NCBI GenBank assembly: GCA_004794785.1
Contig: SJOL01007501.1
Location: 18,686-82,685, forward strand
Source of the DNA: Opisthorchis felineus
Lineage: Eukaryota; Platyhelminthes; Trematoda; Opisthorchiida; Opisthorchiidae
Length of the DNA stretch: 64,000 bases
Direction: 5' to 3'
Shown: in pieces, positions 22,330 through 34,519 of the stretch
Position numbering within the stretch: the first letter of the stretch is position 1
Layout of the letters: every line of letters starts with the position of its first letter
Made by a program: the position numbers and the translations under genes
The notes under the pieces: model-generated
Databases searched by the model: none
Told to the model about the DNA's origin: nothing
The model's input: the letters and a program-made list of their open reading frames with translations, nothing else

Positions 22330-25300
22330 AAAATACCAGAGATTTTTTGTCCCAGATGGTTTGCTAATCTACTTGAGCCTTTTTTTATTTTAAAACCACA
22401 GATTGTCTACTTCCCTAATCAGGCTTTCTGTCCTTCATTCAGTAATCATTTTTGCGAATAAAATCTTATGGTTAAAATCCGCTTAATTGTTCACTTGTTA
22501 AAACAACCTCATAGATGGTCGGATCCAGCCAGTCGAAAACGTCGGAGTGTTCTTTGCGTTCTAGTGCACTTCACGTGCTGCACCGACTGGATCACTTGGC
22601 TCATTACTACAGAGGGACTCAGGTAGAAAAAAAAATTCTATTTTCTCCTCCTGTTGACAAAAAAATTACCTAGCCTTTTTGCCGTTTGGCAACAATTAGA
22701 GGTTTTTTGACATAAGACTGGTCGGGGTGAAATAACTTACAAACTGTTCGGTTTTTCGGCCCATTTCACGGCAGCATACCGGTCCGCGATTTGCAGTTTC
22801 GATTTTTTTCGACAGGTGTATGGTTGGTTAGATTTCGCATGTTTGTCTATACTTTGTTCGTTGATTCTTGATGAACCCTTCCTTCGTGTTTTTGTGGTTT
22901 TCAATTGGTTTGAGGTATTTGCACTTTTACTGAGATATGATATCATACTGCCAAAGCAGCTGCAGTTTCATTCTCGCTTGCTTCTTGAACAAAACATTTT
23001 GTTTCCAGGAATTGTGGTTTTCTTAAATTTCAGTCCACCTGCGGGAATCCCAGTCATTTGTTCATGGTAACGATCCATGACTCCGCGCTACTTTGAACTC
23101 CAAGCTCACAGACGCAACATTCAGGTGTGCTTTCTTGAATGATCGTGGGGAGCAGATGCACAGGAAGTCAGTTTGTGCAGTGAGAAAGCTCAAGCTGAGT
23201 ATTCCATAAAAATCTCATCCCATATTACTCACAGGTGTTGTGATCAAGGGCAGTGTTTTCGATAAATTGATCAACCCGCTCTTACAGCTAGAAAATATGA
23301 AAAGACGGGTAGATAGGTTGCTACGGATGGGTTTTGGAATACAACTTCGCAAAACAAGGGGATGATGGGACTAGTTACAGGAAATCAGAGGAAATAGGGC
23401 TTGTTTGTTCGTGACGTTGAGGCCTGCCTGATTCAGTAGTCCTGTTTATCTGTCAGCTCCCTCCCCATATTAATCACTAGTCGGCAATACTGGACAGACT
23501 TCAGAACAGTGCATAAATTGGGGCTACAAGACAAGAGAAGGAAGCCAGAGTCAAACAGAACTAAGGAATTTCGGTTTTAAAACAACTTTAAGGTGACACA
23601 TTTACTGGCAAAACTTATCGCCTTGAATTGGTTATGTGGGGAATTCATCGGTTGGGTCATCTTTATAGCTCACATGAAACTAGTGACAAGCAGCCAACTG
23701 GCAAACGCTTCTTAGTTCATGGAGTGCTTCGGAGAAGTAGGTCTTTGTCGACCTAATCTAGCGAGGGGAACAACGCTAAAGTATAGATGAAACTGTCAAC
23801 CGTGCGTTTTGGGCTCAGGGTGCTTATCAGATGCGAACAAAGTGAATACACCGTGAAAGGCACAAGCGAAGAGCGGGTTTTCACAAGTTGCCAAAAAATT
23901 GACGTTAATAGGGGTATTTCCAAACTTTTTAGAATATCTTATGGATGTTCACCGCCAGAAAAGGAAATGGGGTCCAATTAATAGAAATTCCCTAACACGA
24001 GTGCTGCCTAATCACGACACTACTCACACGCTGCAACAGTAGTACTCCCCCGTAAATTTTATTCCAGAAAAAGTTTCCTGCTTGGTAAGTGGAGCATTCT
24101 TATGAACCCACATTTCAGATGAGCTCATATCCTAATATTTTTTATTGACCGGGTTTATTAGAACAAGAGTACAGTAGTACCTTGACCGCTCCGAAGCTGT
24201 GCGATCTTTGGTAGTTCAGTTTGGTGCCACACAGAATTTTCGATCTACAACACATTTCTAGAGTACAATCGGAAATAATCTGTTTTGGAGGGTTGTTGCT
24301 CATGGGAATTCGAGCTCACCGAAGCGGTTGTTCTGGATATTGGTATAATAGCTGTGACTTCAAAAGAGTTTTGAAAAATCAGTGGTATTTTTAAGCGCAT
24401 CAACAGCTTTCGTAACCATAGTCTTTTGAGAAATGTGCAATTGCAGTAAAATACCCATTTCTCTTTTTCTTGCTCGAACCTTTGTCTCACAACAACCCTG
24501 GGTGGGATAGCGTGTAGAGCACCCCCAACACTTCCTGGTGCTTTTATTCACGCACACGCAGCGTTAATTTAATTAGCCGTTCCCATAGTTCCTGGTGGAT
24601 ATTTCTCTTCGTGGTGAGCATGATATGTAGAGCTGAGCAAACGGGCTGGATTGCGTGAGCATGTTTTACCAACACCCCAAGAAACAACACGAGCAATATA
24701 GAGGAAAAATAACCGTAGAACCTGAAGTTGATTGCAAAAGTGTCGAACCAATCTGACCGTGTTTGCGTGTGTACTAGTTTCGTAGACCGATGTTCACCGT
24801 CTTCACTTTTGTGTGTGTATGTTGGGGTTACGTGCGAATTCCAAAACAGGCTTGTTAGCGTTTGGAACAATTTCCGGAGCTGCCAAAAAAAGAACAGTAC
24901 AAAATCAGAATGACTTTGTCAAGACCTGCAAAAGTTTGTTTCGCTTAGCTCCACTTGAACAGGGGCGACACAGTTGGGGTGGAAGGGCACGCACACTCAG
25001 ACAGGTGCGCTCCGTCTGAAAAACATTGAAAACTATTATTTTCGCAATTCGTTATTTTCTGCTTGAAAACTGTGTGTTGTGTGTAGCTGCTCAGTCTGAG
25101 AAATACATTCTTATTCATAACCCTCTGGACCATTGACAGCAATGTCTAACGCATACATGTTAGTATGAACATTTTGGCAGTATGCTGACAAACTGTGCTA
25201 GTATTAGGGTTGAATGTCCTTTTTTTTCCTTGCTGCAGATAGTTCCTACAGCTAGGTGAACCAACACCAGGGAAATTGCAGCTAACAGACTTCTGAGTGC

Positions 25301-25790
25301 GATAGTCGGTTCAAGTGAAGCCATCAACTCATCTAATTACGGCTGGTCTCTATAGCGACAACGCTCCGGAGAGAGCGTTCGCCAGCTGTTGTAGCCCAAC
25401 TTCCGAACAACTCATCTGTACCGTTGTGTGCTTGCACACTCTTTCCTGTTCCAAGTAAACGCTGGCGAACATCGTAGGCAGTCCTACTTGAAGGATGACC
25501 CTAAGACTTTTCAAACTTATGAGAATATTCAATGGGCAAAGGCTACGTTTCTGATTATCACCATTCTATGCAACAGGGTATTCTTCAGTCTTGGCATTTT
25601 CGCTGCGGTTTTGACCATTAGGTGGACCGAGCGATTAGTGGTAGTCGAACACGTCAACCGTTCCGATGATAGTCACCCGGTGAAGGGAATTTCCGCACGT
25701 CAGTTGCTGTTTATCTTAAAAATGATCACGGAAGACACAGAAGACAAGCTATGGACGAAAATTCTGGTGTAGCTGAGGTTTTATATGATT
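22330..25790. other. No supported gene
   Basis: AT-rich patches occur around 22380-22740. Frames at 22816-23070 (+) and 24870-24544 (-) are unrecognised; the former translates to a hydrophobic string from T-rich DNA. No splice-bounded exon stands out. Confidence 0.4.
25428..25772 (+). other. Orphan open frame, 114 codons, with one hydrophobic segment
   Basis: The frame contains a hydrophobic stretch (ATFLIITILCN, then FFSLGIFAAVLTI) long enough for one membrane pass, flanked by charged segments. No family is recognised, and no acceptor or start context decides it. It may be a chance frame. Confidence 0.15.
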
Positions 25791-25884
25791 AGGTTGCTGC
25801 TTAGGTGCGCTGCGATAAAACGCGCGAAGGGCTTAAACCAGTCCGGGCGATGCAGTTTTCAATCGAGTGCGTTCTCTGAGCTTG

Positions 25885-25935
25885 ATAATTCTGTGTCAGC
25901 GCTTCATCACCAACCGGAGCGGCCTCATCAGAGCA
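25885..25935 (-). repeat. Possible degenerate hammerhead-like core
   Basis: On the - strand CTGATGAGG (from 25931) is followed about 20 bases later by GGTGATGAAGCGC. The spacing fits a hammerhead core, but helix II pairs poorly and the GAAA box reads GAAG. This is at most an old relic. Confidence 0.2.
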
Positions 25936-27070
25936 CCGTTAGGTAGCATTATGTCATCGTCTATACACAGGGATGATGGGGGAGTTGTACAACTTCATCA
26001 GGGTTGCCATATTAGATAACGCTTTGGCATATGAGGTCATGCCCTACAGTGCACAATGTTCTGCTAAGTCTAAAACAGCTGTTGAAGGTGACGTACCAAT
26101 ATCCACCGAATGCTGAGAACCTAGTCAGCCAGCGCCCACCAGGAAGAAACTCATCTCAACTAATGGGGATGCTTGAATGCTCTTCAGCTGAAAAACAGAT
26201 AAGCAGATGACAGTTAAAAGCTTCACAGCAGAATTCAGTAGACCCACACCCCTATGGTTCATGCACAATGCATTATCGTCGCTGTTATGGGAGACCGGTA
26301 AACTCGGAGTATTCCAGTCAGTTGGAAATACTTCCTCCCAAATATAGACACGCTACTTTGATGTGAATGTAGCTGTCAGCCTTTGTAAGCGTACGTACCA
26401 AAAAGCACACAATTGGCGCCGTAATAAGTACCGCTTTCTCTATGATACAGTTGAAAATTGATGAGTGAATCAAAAGAGCTTGGATGAAAAGCTTCGGACA
26501 ATTGATCAGTGGCCTGTGGTGATTTGGCAAGGGTGATTGCAGCTGCCTATTGGTGAGTAGCAAAAGTGTACGAGTATTTCGGATTTCTAGTTCTAATGTG
26601 GGCACAAGCCTAATCTTTAATACTTTTTATTCCGCTGTGGAAACTAGCAGTGTACATCGACCATATGGAATACACTGTTTGTGCTGAGCCTAACGGAATG
26701 TGAACATTTCAAGATCACAAGAAAGAGTTACCACTGACTGTTTTTTATCTAAACACCAAGATTAAATTATTCTGGCAGCATGTAGTCAGGTAGTAGCTAA
26801 AGAGTAGCCAAATGGTGGTTTCGAATTAGAAGCTGTATAAATTCATGAATAAAGTTGAAATCAGTTAATCAAAAACCGTTGCAGAACTCAATTTTTGTCA
26901 TTTAAACCAGTCAACATTGCGAATACGGCAGTTTTTCTATTTGAAATAGAGTTTGTACAGGTGGAATAAAATGAAGCTGGTCGCTTCGAGTTTTGGAACA
27001 GAAGTAATGGTTTTTGGTGTTCCGGGAGCACTCTTGTGTATAAGCAATTTGTCTCAAAGGTTTTTAAGAA
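25936..27070. other. No supported gene
   Basis: A - frame at 26605-26318 (95 codons) and smaller ones show no domain. No repeats are recognised. Confidence 0.4.
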
Positions 27071-27388
27071 ATGCGCATGCATCTCAAATGTCTGAAGAGG
27101 AAACACATTAACCGCTCGCTGTTCTCACTAAAACGTAGTATTGCAAACAACAGTTTGAGTTGGCCAAGCTTGTCTCTTTTGCAGAAACAACCAGCGTTTC
27201 CCTACTCTTCTCTATCGTCCTTGAGTACTGTCCCTTGTCCTTCCGATCAGCGGGAAAGAATTCTGAGGTTTGCGTTCCAGAAAACCGACCCTAAGGAAAG
27301 CCTAGTTTATCGTGGTAAAACTATGGGTTTTTATTGTACTAAAGGTGACACTGTTCGCCTCTATTACCATGCTTTACTGGATGTTTAA
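27071..27388 (+). other. Orphan open frame, 105 codons
   Basis: A basic N-terminal part is followed by a Ser/Leu-rich segment and ends at TAA 27386-27388. There is no recognised domain, and composition is compatible with chance. Confidence 0.15.
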
Positions 27389-28170
27389 ATATATTAGATT
27401 TTAATCGATCCATGGTCCGCTTGACACTTTGACGCTTTGGAACGTCTTAGATTTGCTTGTTCGAGGTGACCGAGTGAAACCAAAGGGCGTTGCTGATTGG
27501 ATACTCCAGGCCCGAGGTCGACTTTGGTTGCACGCAGAGGAATACCCTGAAGAATGTCTCGGGGAGAGGGTGGGTGCTTGAATTCATATTGCTATTGCTG
27601 ATGCTGCTATCAGCTTGTAAAATGTTGGTCTTGTCGAAGGTTGTGCCCATCCTGGTAACCCTGTGCCAAAGAAGACAATTTAGTGGTGGATAGGGTGATC
27701 CATTATCCTTCAGAACCCCATAACACAGTCTATTATTCTTGGGTTTTCTGCTGCCTATCAGGAATCAAGGCAGTCCAACAAAAAGAGGCACTTTACAATG
27801 TTTTTTGAAATGTGGACAAATTTGCAGAGGTTTTCTGTATGAAACCTCAGTAACCTCAGTAATAGGAACTGCATAGACTTGCCTCAACCATCCCCTGATT
27901 CAGCAGTATCAGATAAAGCAACCCAGCAAGGTAAGGGCTTGTCTTACCAAAATAATTCATCTACTATCGCTGATTTTGCTGCAGACATGCAACAGAACCC
28001 CGTGATGCGCAGAGTATGAAGTACAGTTGAGTCTTCTGGACCCAAAATACCGCAGTTAGACAATCTGGTTTTCCGAGTGAAACTAGATCTACTCATCACC
28101 TCAGAAGCTACTTATGAGCTCTCTTAGACACGACAGCTTATTTATTCGTAATTAGGGAGGTTTGACCCTA

Positions 28171-28653
28171 TCACGGAATAGCAAAATTACTTCTGCTGAG
28201 TAAAAATGGCCAAAAGAGCCTTGCACATGGCAAATGCTTCCGATGTGGAGAATGAAATTCAAACTGACAAACTAGGGGGAGGATGGGAGAAAATTTCACT
28301 GTCACTTCGAAATTGCTGTCCAACTTGATTACGCTTTTGGCGTTTGCATGCTTACGGCTGTGCATGCGGGTCAGCTTACACACACACACACACACACGCC
28401 CACTCACGCACGTACGCATATCCACCAGCCTGTTGATGTTTTCGTGGATGTACGCGCGTACGTTTAAACGGGGTGCGCTGCTCACAGGCTTTTGAAGCTG
28501 TTGGTCTCCCTTGACGTTAACTGTTACAGGTACTAATGGACATCCTTTTGGGTTAGTGGATGTGGCCTGCATGACAATGACACAATTTTGGACAGGGGAT
28601 GGGGCTGATTGGACTTGCGAATAAAAGTCACAATTGATTGTCAAAACTGACAA
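28171..28653 (-). other. Orphan open frame, 160 codons, crossing an AC repeat
   Basis: This is one of the longest frames in the window. Its middle contains the string RVCVCVCK, produced by the (AC)10 repeat at 28378-28397, and the + strand of part of it is also open. The N-terminal part is less obviously low-complexity but matches no family I know. The microsatellite inside argues against a constrained protein. Confidence 0.15.
28378..28397. repeat. AC microsatellite, 10 units
   Basis: An uninterrupted 20-base AC run with imperfect CA-rich extension to about 28415. It is likely to be length-polymorphic. Confidence 0.9.
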
Positions 28654-28659
28654 CGACTA

Positions 28660-31180
28660 GTCTGTTTGAACGTCCGATTTCGTAAAAGATGATTCTGATA
28701 GACTTGCGCTTCTGGGATAAACAAGAGCCGAGATGATGAGATACATGAGAGTTGGACAGTAGATATCCAGGAGGGTAGGCAAGTTCGCTCAAAATCTGAT
28801 CGGTTCTCGGGTGAACAAATTCAAATAGTTTGGGTGGAAATTAGCAAGCGACAGTCGGCGAAGATTTGCTACCAAAGAGTGTAGAAGTTTAATGTGAATC
28901 GGCTGCGTCTTACTTCTACTGTAATGATAATCCAATTAGATAAGAAGGACGCGGTCGTAAGCTAATCGTGTCTGAATGTGGACGACAAGGGAAAGGCTAG
29001 AGGATTGACAGAATATCTTCAAGACAACTGGACATATTAGATATGTGAATTTCTGACTAAAGATTAGTACGAATCTCGGACGTGAATCCATTGCCTTTAG
29101 ATTGAAAATATAATATGCGTGATGATGGGTAGCTGCGCAGTACGCAAAGGAAAGTAACAATGGACGGATATCGATAGGGCTGTTGTTTAGACCGTTGAGA
29201 TGTCATGAAAATACTTGAAGCATTCCACTACTGACAGCGCGGGAACCGACAATGAGATCGGACCACAGTGAGAATGAAAATTTGACGTGTTTGAGCTTAC
29301 GTAATATCATTTTTCATAAACCACTGAAAGCTAAGGCAATGAATAGGTTGTGGTTAATCCTAAAGAATCTTACTTCTCACCAACGTTCTCTGTTAACTAC
29401 CAGTCGGTTTCATCTAGAAGTCAGTCTTTAAGGTCACTATTACGCGGAATTTAATGTGCCCGCGCAGTCTTGAATTCAGATTTTGCGGGAAAGTGATGAT
29501 GGTCTTATTACGTCAGCAGTCCAATGCGTTGTTTTGCAACTTTCTTCCTCCCCAAAGCTCTGTTTCAGATAAAAGGAAAAGAGAGATCTTTGATTGTCAT
29601 GACGTAAGAGCCCATGTGTCTTCCTCTCTTCCATACCCCAAACAAGTTTAATTCAACAGGACTGGCGTCCCAAACCATACAGGTCCATCAGTTGTGACTT
29701 AATCTACGTTGAATTTCGTTTGCCATGCAAGTGTCGGACAAAAACACACTTTATATCGTTTCAGTAGGGTTTAGTAAACATTTAGTTCATTTGCAGCTGG
29801 GTAGCGTTCCGCTTTGGACGGAAGAGCCTTGTCAGACCAGGTGAATAGGTGCCTAGGTCGATCAAGTTCTAGAGTAGACGGAGAATCAATCAGCAAGATC
29901 TCTCTTGACTAGCCTACCACATCAGGTTTGCAAGTCGGTTAGCTGTCTTATCGGTTAGTGTAGGTGTCCAAATATTATGCTCAGTGGGTTGGGAGGGGTT
30001 TGAAATCGCCTTAATCAGGTTGGCGTTTCTGGTCTTTCCGTTCAAGGCGCTTCGGTTGATGACTCCTCTTGGTAAATTTTACTGTTCTGTGTTGATTCAC
30101 AAGTGTTACGACAATTTCGGGGTGGCATTATGTGAACTTTTGTTAAGCTTTAGCTATTTACGTCTGATATAAGTTACTTCTGTTGATGACTCCCCTTCCC
30201 TAATCTAGAACCATTTTCAGCGCTCTCTTCTATTCTGTCCACGCTGGAATGCTTGGTGATTTCTACCGCCTAACCGATCAGCCACCGTCGCGTGAATTGT
30301 AGCCACCAGGCTCAAAACCTCAAAATATTCTAGATTTATTGCTTTCTGTATATCTAGAGCAGGTCGCGCCATTGCAGATCCTTTTGGTAGCACTCAAAAT
30401 TGCTTTCTGCATTAAACGACTCTGGTATGAAGTTCTCCAAATGTCTGTTTGTTGTTCCACTTGCCGCAAGGCGATCCCCTAATGGAATCAGCGCAGAGCG
30501 CTGAGTGGTTTTACTCTGGAAATCTTCCCACATATTAACCAATTTTAGGTTTCCCCGAAAGGCTTCTCACGTCCATGGTTTGTATGGGATAGCGGCGCCA
30601 CTATCCTTCTTGAGTAACGCCTAAGCAAACTAGCTGCATATCCACCCTCTCGAAGTCTGTTCTTTACTTCATCTTGGGCCGCTACCCGATCAACGCCTCG
30701 TGTGAACAGGGTCCTTACCCGACCAAATAATTAGAAGGCAATATTACCGAATACAGCTTTAGGGTGGACGGAGGTACAATCGGATTCTGATACGCAGTGG
30801 TTTTTAGTTCCCCACCAACCTTATGTAACATACAGCCTAAGAAGTGTATTGAATCCAAAGTTGATCCTATCGGCGTAATAATTTAATAGAGGCATTCAGA
30901 CTATTAAGGTAACTGCGAATTTACTTACTTTGTCTCGTTTAACCACAAGAAGAAAATCCTCTTCATAACTCCAAAGTATCTAATTTGGGCACGAAAATCC
31001 GTTTAAAGCTTTCTGTTTGAAATTTACCCTAAAGATATTTATCAAAACCGAGGATATTGATGGTCCTATGGCTAATCCTTGTTCTTCAGCGTAAACCACA
31101 CAATCGAGAACGAAATGAGTGGGATTTAGACATGTGCTTCGATTACTTCCATTGTGTTCGTTTTGTGTGCGAGCTGTCTG
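28660..31180. other. No supported gene
   Basis: Frames are below 85 codons. On the - strand at 30284-30266 an A-box-like TGGCTGATCGGTTAGGCGG suggests the head of a tRNA-derived repeat, but no B box follows at the expected distance. Confidence 0.4.
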
Positions 31181-31189
31181 GCGATAACA

Positions 31190-31260
31190 AATGCTTCGCT
31201 TTTCAATATAGACTGGCTTCAAGTACTGGTAGAAATTTCATTTGAAAATTCCCCAATCCC
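31190..31260 (+). mobile_element. SINE-B fragment
   Basis: GCTTTTCAATATAGACTGGC, TTCAAGTACTGGTAGAAATT and CCCCAATCCCCTCATGCTACC follow the order of the SINE-B body at 31555-31630 and 3755-3830. The head is missing. Confidence 0.5.
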
Positions 31261-31284
31261 CTCATGCTACCAAGAAACCATAAG

Positions 31285-31650
31285 TAGCTCAGAGGAAGAA
31301 TAATTTCATAAGATGAGGAGGCCTCACTAGAAAAGCCAGTCAGTAGATGACCACGTGAGGTGGATTCCGTGAATGAAGGATGAGTGCTGCAATGTCCTGC
31401 GTAGCTGAGAGCTAACCACACTGCTGTTCAGCCGCTCGTAGCCGGACTACTCTGTTCAAATTAATAGCCGGAGGGTCGCGGGCTCGAAACTTCATGGATT
31501 TTAGTGAGGTACACATTTTTGATGATTCCAAATAAGAAAGAATCAGACGAACAGTGCTTTTCAGTATAGACTGGTTCCGTTTACAGGAGGACAACTCAAT
31601 TGAAATTAAAAAATCTCCTCACACCAGCAACAGTGTTTCTAAAAAGTTAG
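31285..31650 (+). mobile_element. SINE-B copy, long form
   Basis: The copy begins TAAGTAGCTCAGAGGAAGAA, as at 51812. It has the ACCACACTGCTG block, then a B-box-like CGCGGGCTCGAAACTTC at about 31478, TGATGATTCCAAATAAG, and the CAGTGCTTTTCAGTATAGAC body, ending in AAATCTCCTCACACC. Alignment with 51812-52180 runs over more than 300 bases, so this family carries about 180 bases upstream of its tRNA-like B box. Confidence 0.75.
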
Positions 31651-31659
31651 CTTTATGGC

Positions 31660-33660
31660 ACCTTTGTGCAAAGCGAGCTGGCATCAAAGCTCATTAGCAT
31701 ATCTAATGGTTCCATGAAAAACTCGGAACTTTGTTGGCAATGCCGCACCAATTCCCAATACAGGTATGCGACTTTCCTGTACGGGGATTTCCGCCAAGAA
31801 ACTACCCATCTCATGGGGTGGGGAACCATTCTGTCTATAATTACAAAACTTTAGCAATGACAACCAGGAGGATTCACTAACTGAAGCGCCCAGAACCAAG
31901 AGTCAAGGACCCCAACTTGAACAAAATGATTTTAATTCCATCCCAAATCGCCGCTCCTCAGACTTGAGTGCCCACACTAACCGAAGAAATCTTTTAACCT
32001 ACATCCAACACTAGGAAAATGTGCTAGTCGGAAGATATCTTGCCAACCGATTTTGAGCCTATATTAAAAATCTGTCAAACTAGTAACCTACTCAATTAGC
32101 CTGACGAAGCGTTTATGTCAAAATCAAAACGCTGCACAGCCATAAATCAACTGATTGGTTTCCAGAGTTTTACAAAACAATTATTTCTGAGTCGGTTTAA
32201 GGCTTTTCCAATTGACTGAAAGCACACTCCCTCAACTCTGAACATCACCTTCTTCCTATTGTGGTTTAGTGAAGCGTGATCTGCTCACTTTAATCCAACC
32301 TGTTTGTGCTTTCTCTTCAAAAAATGGCTTGTTTCTCGTTTGTTTGTCCTAGATACTGAGGTAAGACAACAAAACCTTAAATGCGCCATCTTTTTCTATA
32401 CTGCATACTCACCGCCTGACTGTACTTCTATGCCACATAAAAGTGCGCTCTAGTTTACCAAGCTGATTCCGCGTTACTCCCTTGGTTCCAGTGGAAACGT
32501 TGCCAAAGTGACTGATCAAGCACTTGTTCATCAACGGGGCACAATGCTCTTAGCTGCAAAACCTTTGCGAGTAGAATAAAACGTTTTACGCCAAAATGTT
32601 GCATTTTGTTGCATATGTGCTCAAACCAAAAACCACCCTAATCCACGTTCACATTTTCGCAGCTCACCAAATTTCATTGTCTACTGAAACAATCATATCT
32701 CTGGCGGAAAACTCTGGTGGAATACTTCACTAGGATCACTGCGACTCCGGGATGCCTGGATATGGCTCAAAAGTTTGGACTGATATTATGAACTCAGTTG
32801 CCTGTCTGTTTTAGTCCATCAGGGACAAGTCGTAGCTTTCAAAAATTCAATTCCATTGTGCAAATACTGAGCGCCTTCATCTACGCGTTTGACAGAAAAA
32901 AACTTTAGCTGCAACACACACGCCGCTTATTCCGCCATAATCATGGGCACAGATCTCTTTCTCCTACATCACCGACAAACAAAACATACGTGGCGTCTGG
33001 GCCATGTCGAGAGAGCGAGACTTGTCAATCAGATTGAGAATACCCTCCGAACATCGGCATGTTGGGTGCAGCTCAGGACCGGTTGATGTTTGGCTAAGCG
33101 GCGCGCCTTCTCGGTGGATAAAATATGATTTGAAGCTTTTATTCGTACATAAGCAAAATAGCTAACAGATTCGGTGGACCACTGACTTGGGTATTAAATT
33201 CAACTATCCTGGATTGAAGTGGCGCACAGGTAGTCAGCAATTGCCAATAAATTGTCAAATTAGGATGACTAGGCTACTTTTCAATGCATGAAACTGAAGT
33301 TTTGAATAGTGATCCGTTCATGTTGGTTGTGGAAGAGAAAACATTACAATGACATTTGTGTAACTGACAACAAAAATATTCAAACATGCGAAGCTGCTAC
33401 TAGTCTCTGTCTATTTATTGTAAAGTAGATCATAAAGAATACAGAACTTGGAAGAATATCCTCTTCATAAAAGCAGGATGGTTTTTCTAACCTCGAGGAA
33501 GATTAGAGTTGCCGGGAGACTTGGTATGGTGTTTCGGACAGTTCTAGGAATTCAGTGGGAGTACGGGAACTATAAGCTTTCTGAATGGTATTCCTGAAAA
33601 AATTTTCAAAATGAAGATAATGATAGCATTATGTTCGTCTGTCCAGATCTGAAAATTTAG
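31660..33660. other. No supported gene
   Basis: The stretch 32040-32800 is C/T- and A-rich and stop-dense. The frame at 32889-33086 is unrecognised. No splice-bounded coding island is visible. Confidence 0.4.
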
Positions 33661-33671
33661 ATGCGTACAGC

Positions 33672-33755
33672 ATGCGGTCATGGATTGGTGGTAACACGCT
33701 CGCCTCGAATGTCAGATGTCCGGAGTTCGAAGTTTGGCAAGGCCATTTGATTTGT
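33672..33755 (+). mobile_element. tRNA-like sequence, probably a SINE head or tRNA pseudogene
   Basis: An A-box-like TGGATTGGTGGTAACACGCT (33681-33700) and a B-box-like GGAGTTCGAAG (33722-33732) are spaced as in a tRNA gene. The acceptor stem does not close properly and no anticodon loop can be assigned with confidence. It differs from SINE-A and SINE-B downstream, so it may be a third family. Confidence 0.45.
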
Positions 33756-34021
33756 ACTGCTGATGACCTCTAATAAGAGCGAGAGTTAAATCCAGTCTTC
33801 CCCTTCTTTGTATATTTAACAGAATAATTGCTCAAGAACAGGGGGACAACAGTTCAAATGGGATTGATTTGAGCGTGAACTCTAAAAATTCAACAGCCAC
33901 CTACAGTTACTTATGAGTAGTTTGCTCGCTGGCCGGCAAAACTTTGAGGACAATGACTTACGATATAATGAAAAAGTTGCAGGTGGTTTGCATGCTTTGC
34001 GTTTGAATTTAAAGCTATTGC

Positions 34022-34515
34022 TTTTCTTACGCAATATGGCAACCTATTTTGAATTGGCACGGTAGTAGGCTTCTACTGTGGTCTTTGACGTCAATGTTTG
34101 TGTTCTCGTATCTTGTCACCACCTCATTCAGCTTGTGCCATGAGGCGACTGACCGAGTGCTCGTGAGCGTGACATTGTGATTAGCTAGCCGCGGCAGAGT
34201 CCCGTCAAGCAGAGACAGTTTACTCCCAACTGTACAAAAGCCTCAAGATCCTTCGGGAATTACGTAAGTACCCAACGTTCCCAAAGGATCTTGAGGCGTT
34301 TGTACAGTTGGGAGTAAACTGTCTCTGCTTGACGGGACTCTGCCGCGGCTAGCTAATCACAATGTCACGCTCACGAGCACTCGGTCAGTCGCCTCATGGC
34401 ACAATCTGAATGAGGTGGTGACAAGATACGAGAACACAAACATTGACGTCAAAGACCACAGTAGAAGCCTACTACCGTGCCACTTCAAAATAGGTTGCGA
34501 TATTGCAAGAAATCT
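34022..34515. repeat. Large near-perfect inverted repeat (about 235-bp arms, 18-base loop)
   Basis: The left arm (34022-34259) is the reverse complement of the right arm (34278-34515), with the centre TTACGTAAGTACCCAACG at 34260-34277. Differences seen by eye are few: a C/A pair near 34254 and 34283, a change in ACAAAAGCCTC versus GAGGCGTTTGT, one in CAGCTTGTG versus CAGATTGTG, one in GAATTGGCAC versus GAAGTGGCAC, and some indel divergence at the outermost 20 bases. The arms are GC-richer than the flanks and include CCGCGGCTAGCTAATCACAA. No open frame runs through an arm. It could be a foldback or MITE-like transposon, a hairpin formed by inverted duplication, or an assembly artefact. Confidence 0.95.
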
Positions 34516-34519
34516 GGTA

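Noticed and set aside
28378..28415. AC-rich stretch considered as a CRISPR-like or minisatellite array
   Set aside because: It is a plain dinucleotide microsatellite with no spacer-repeat structure.
32095..32140. CTGACGA followed by GCGTTT ... AAACGC, a hammerhead-like look
   Set aside because: The stem pairs but no GAAA box follows helix II, so the core cannot form.
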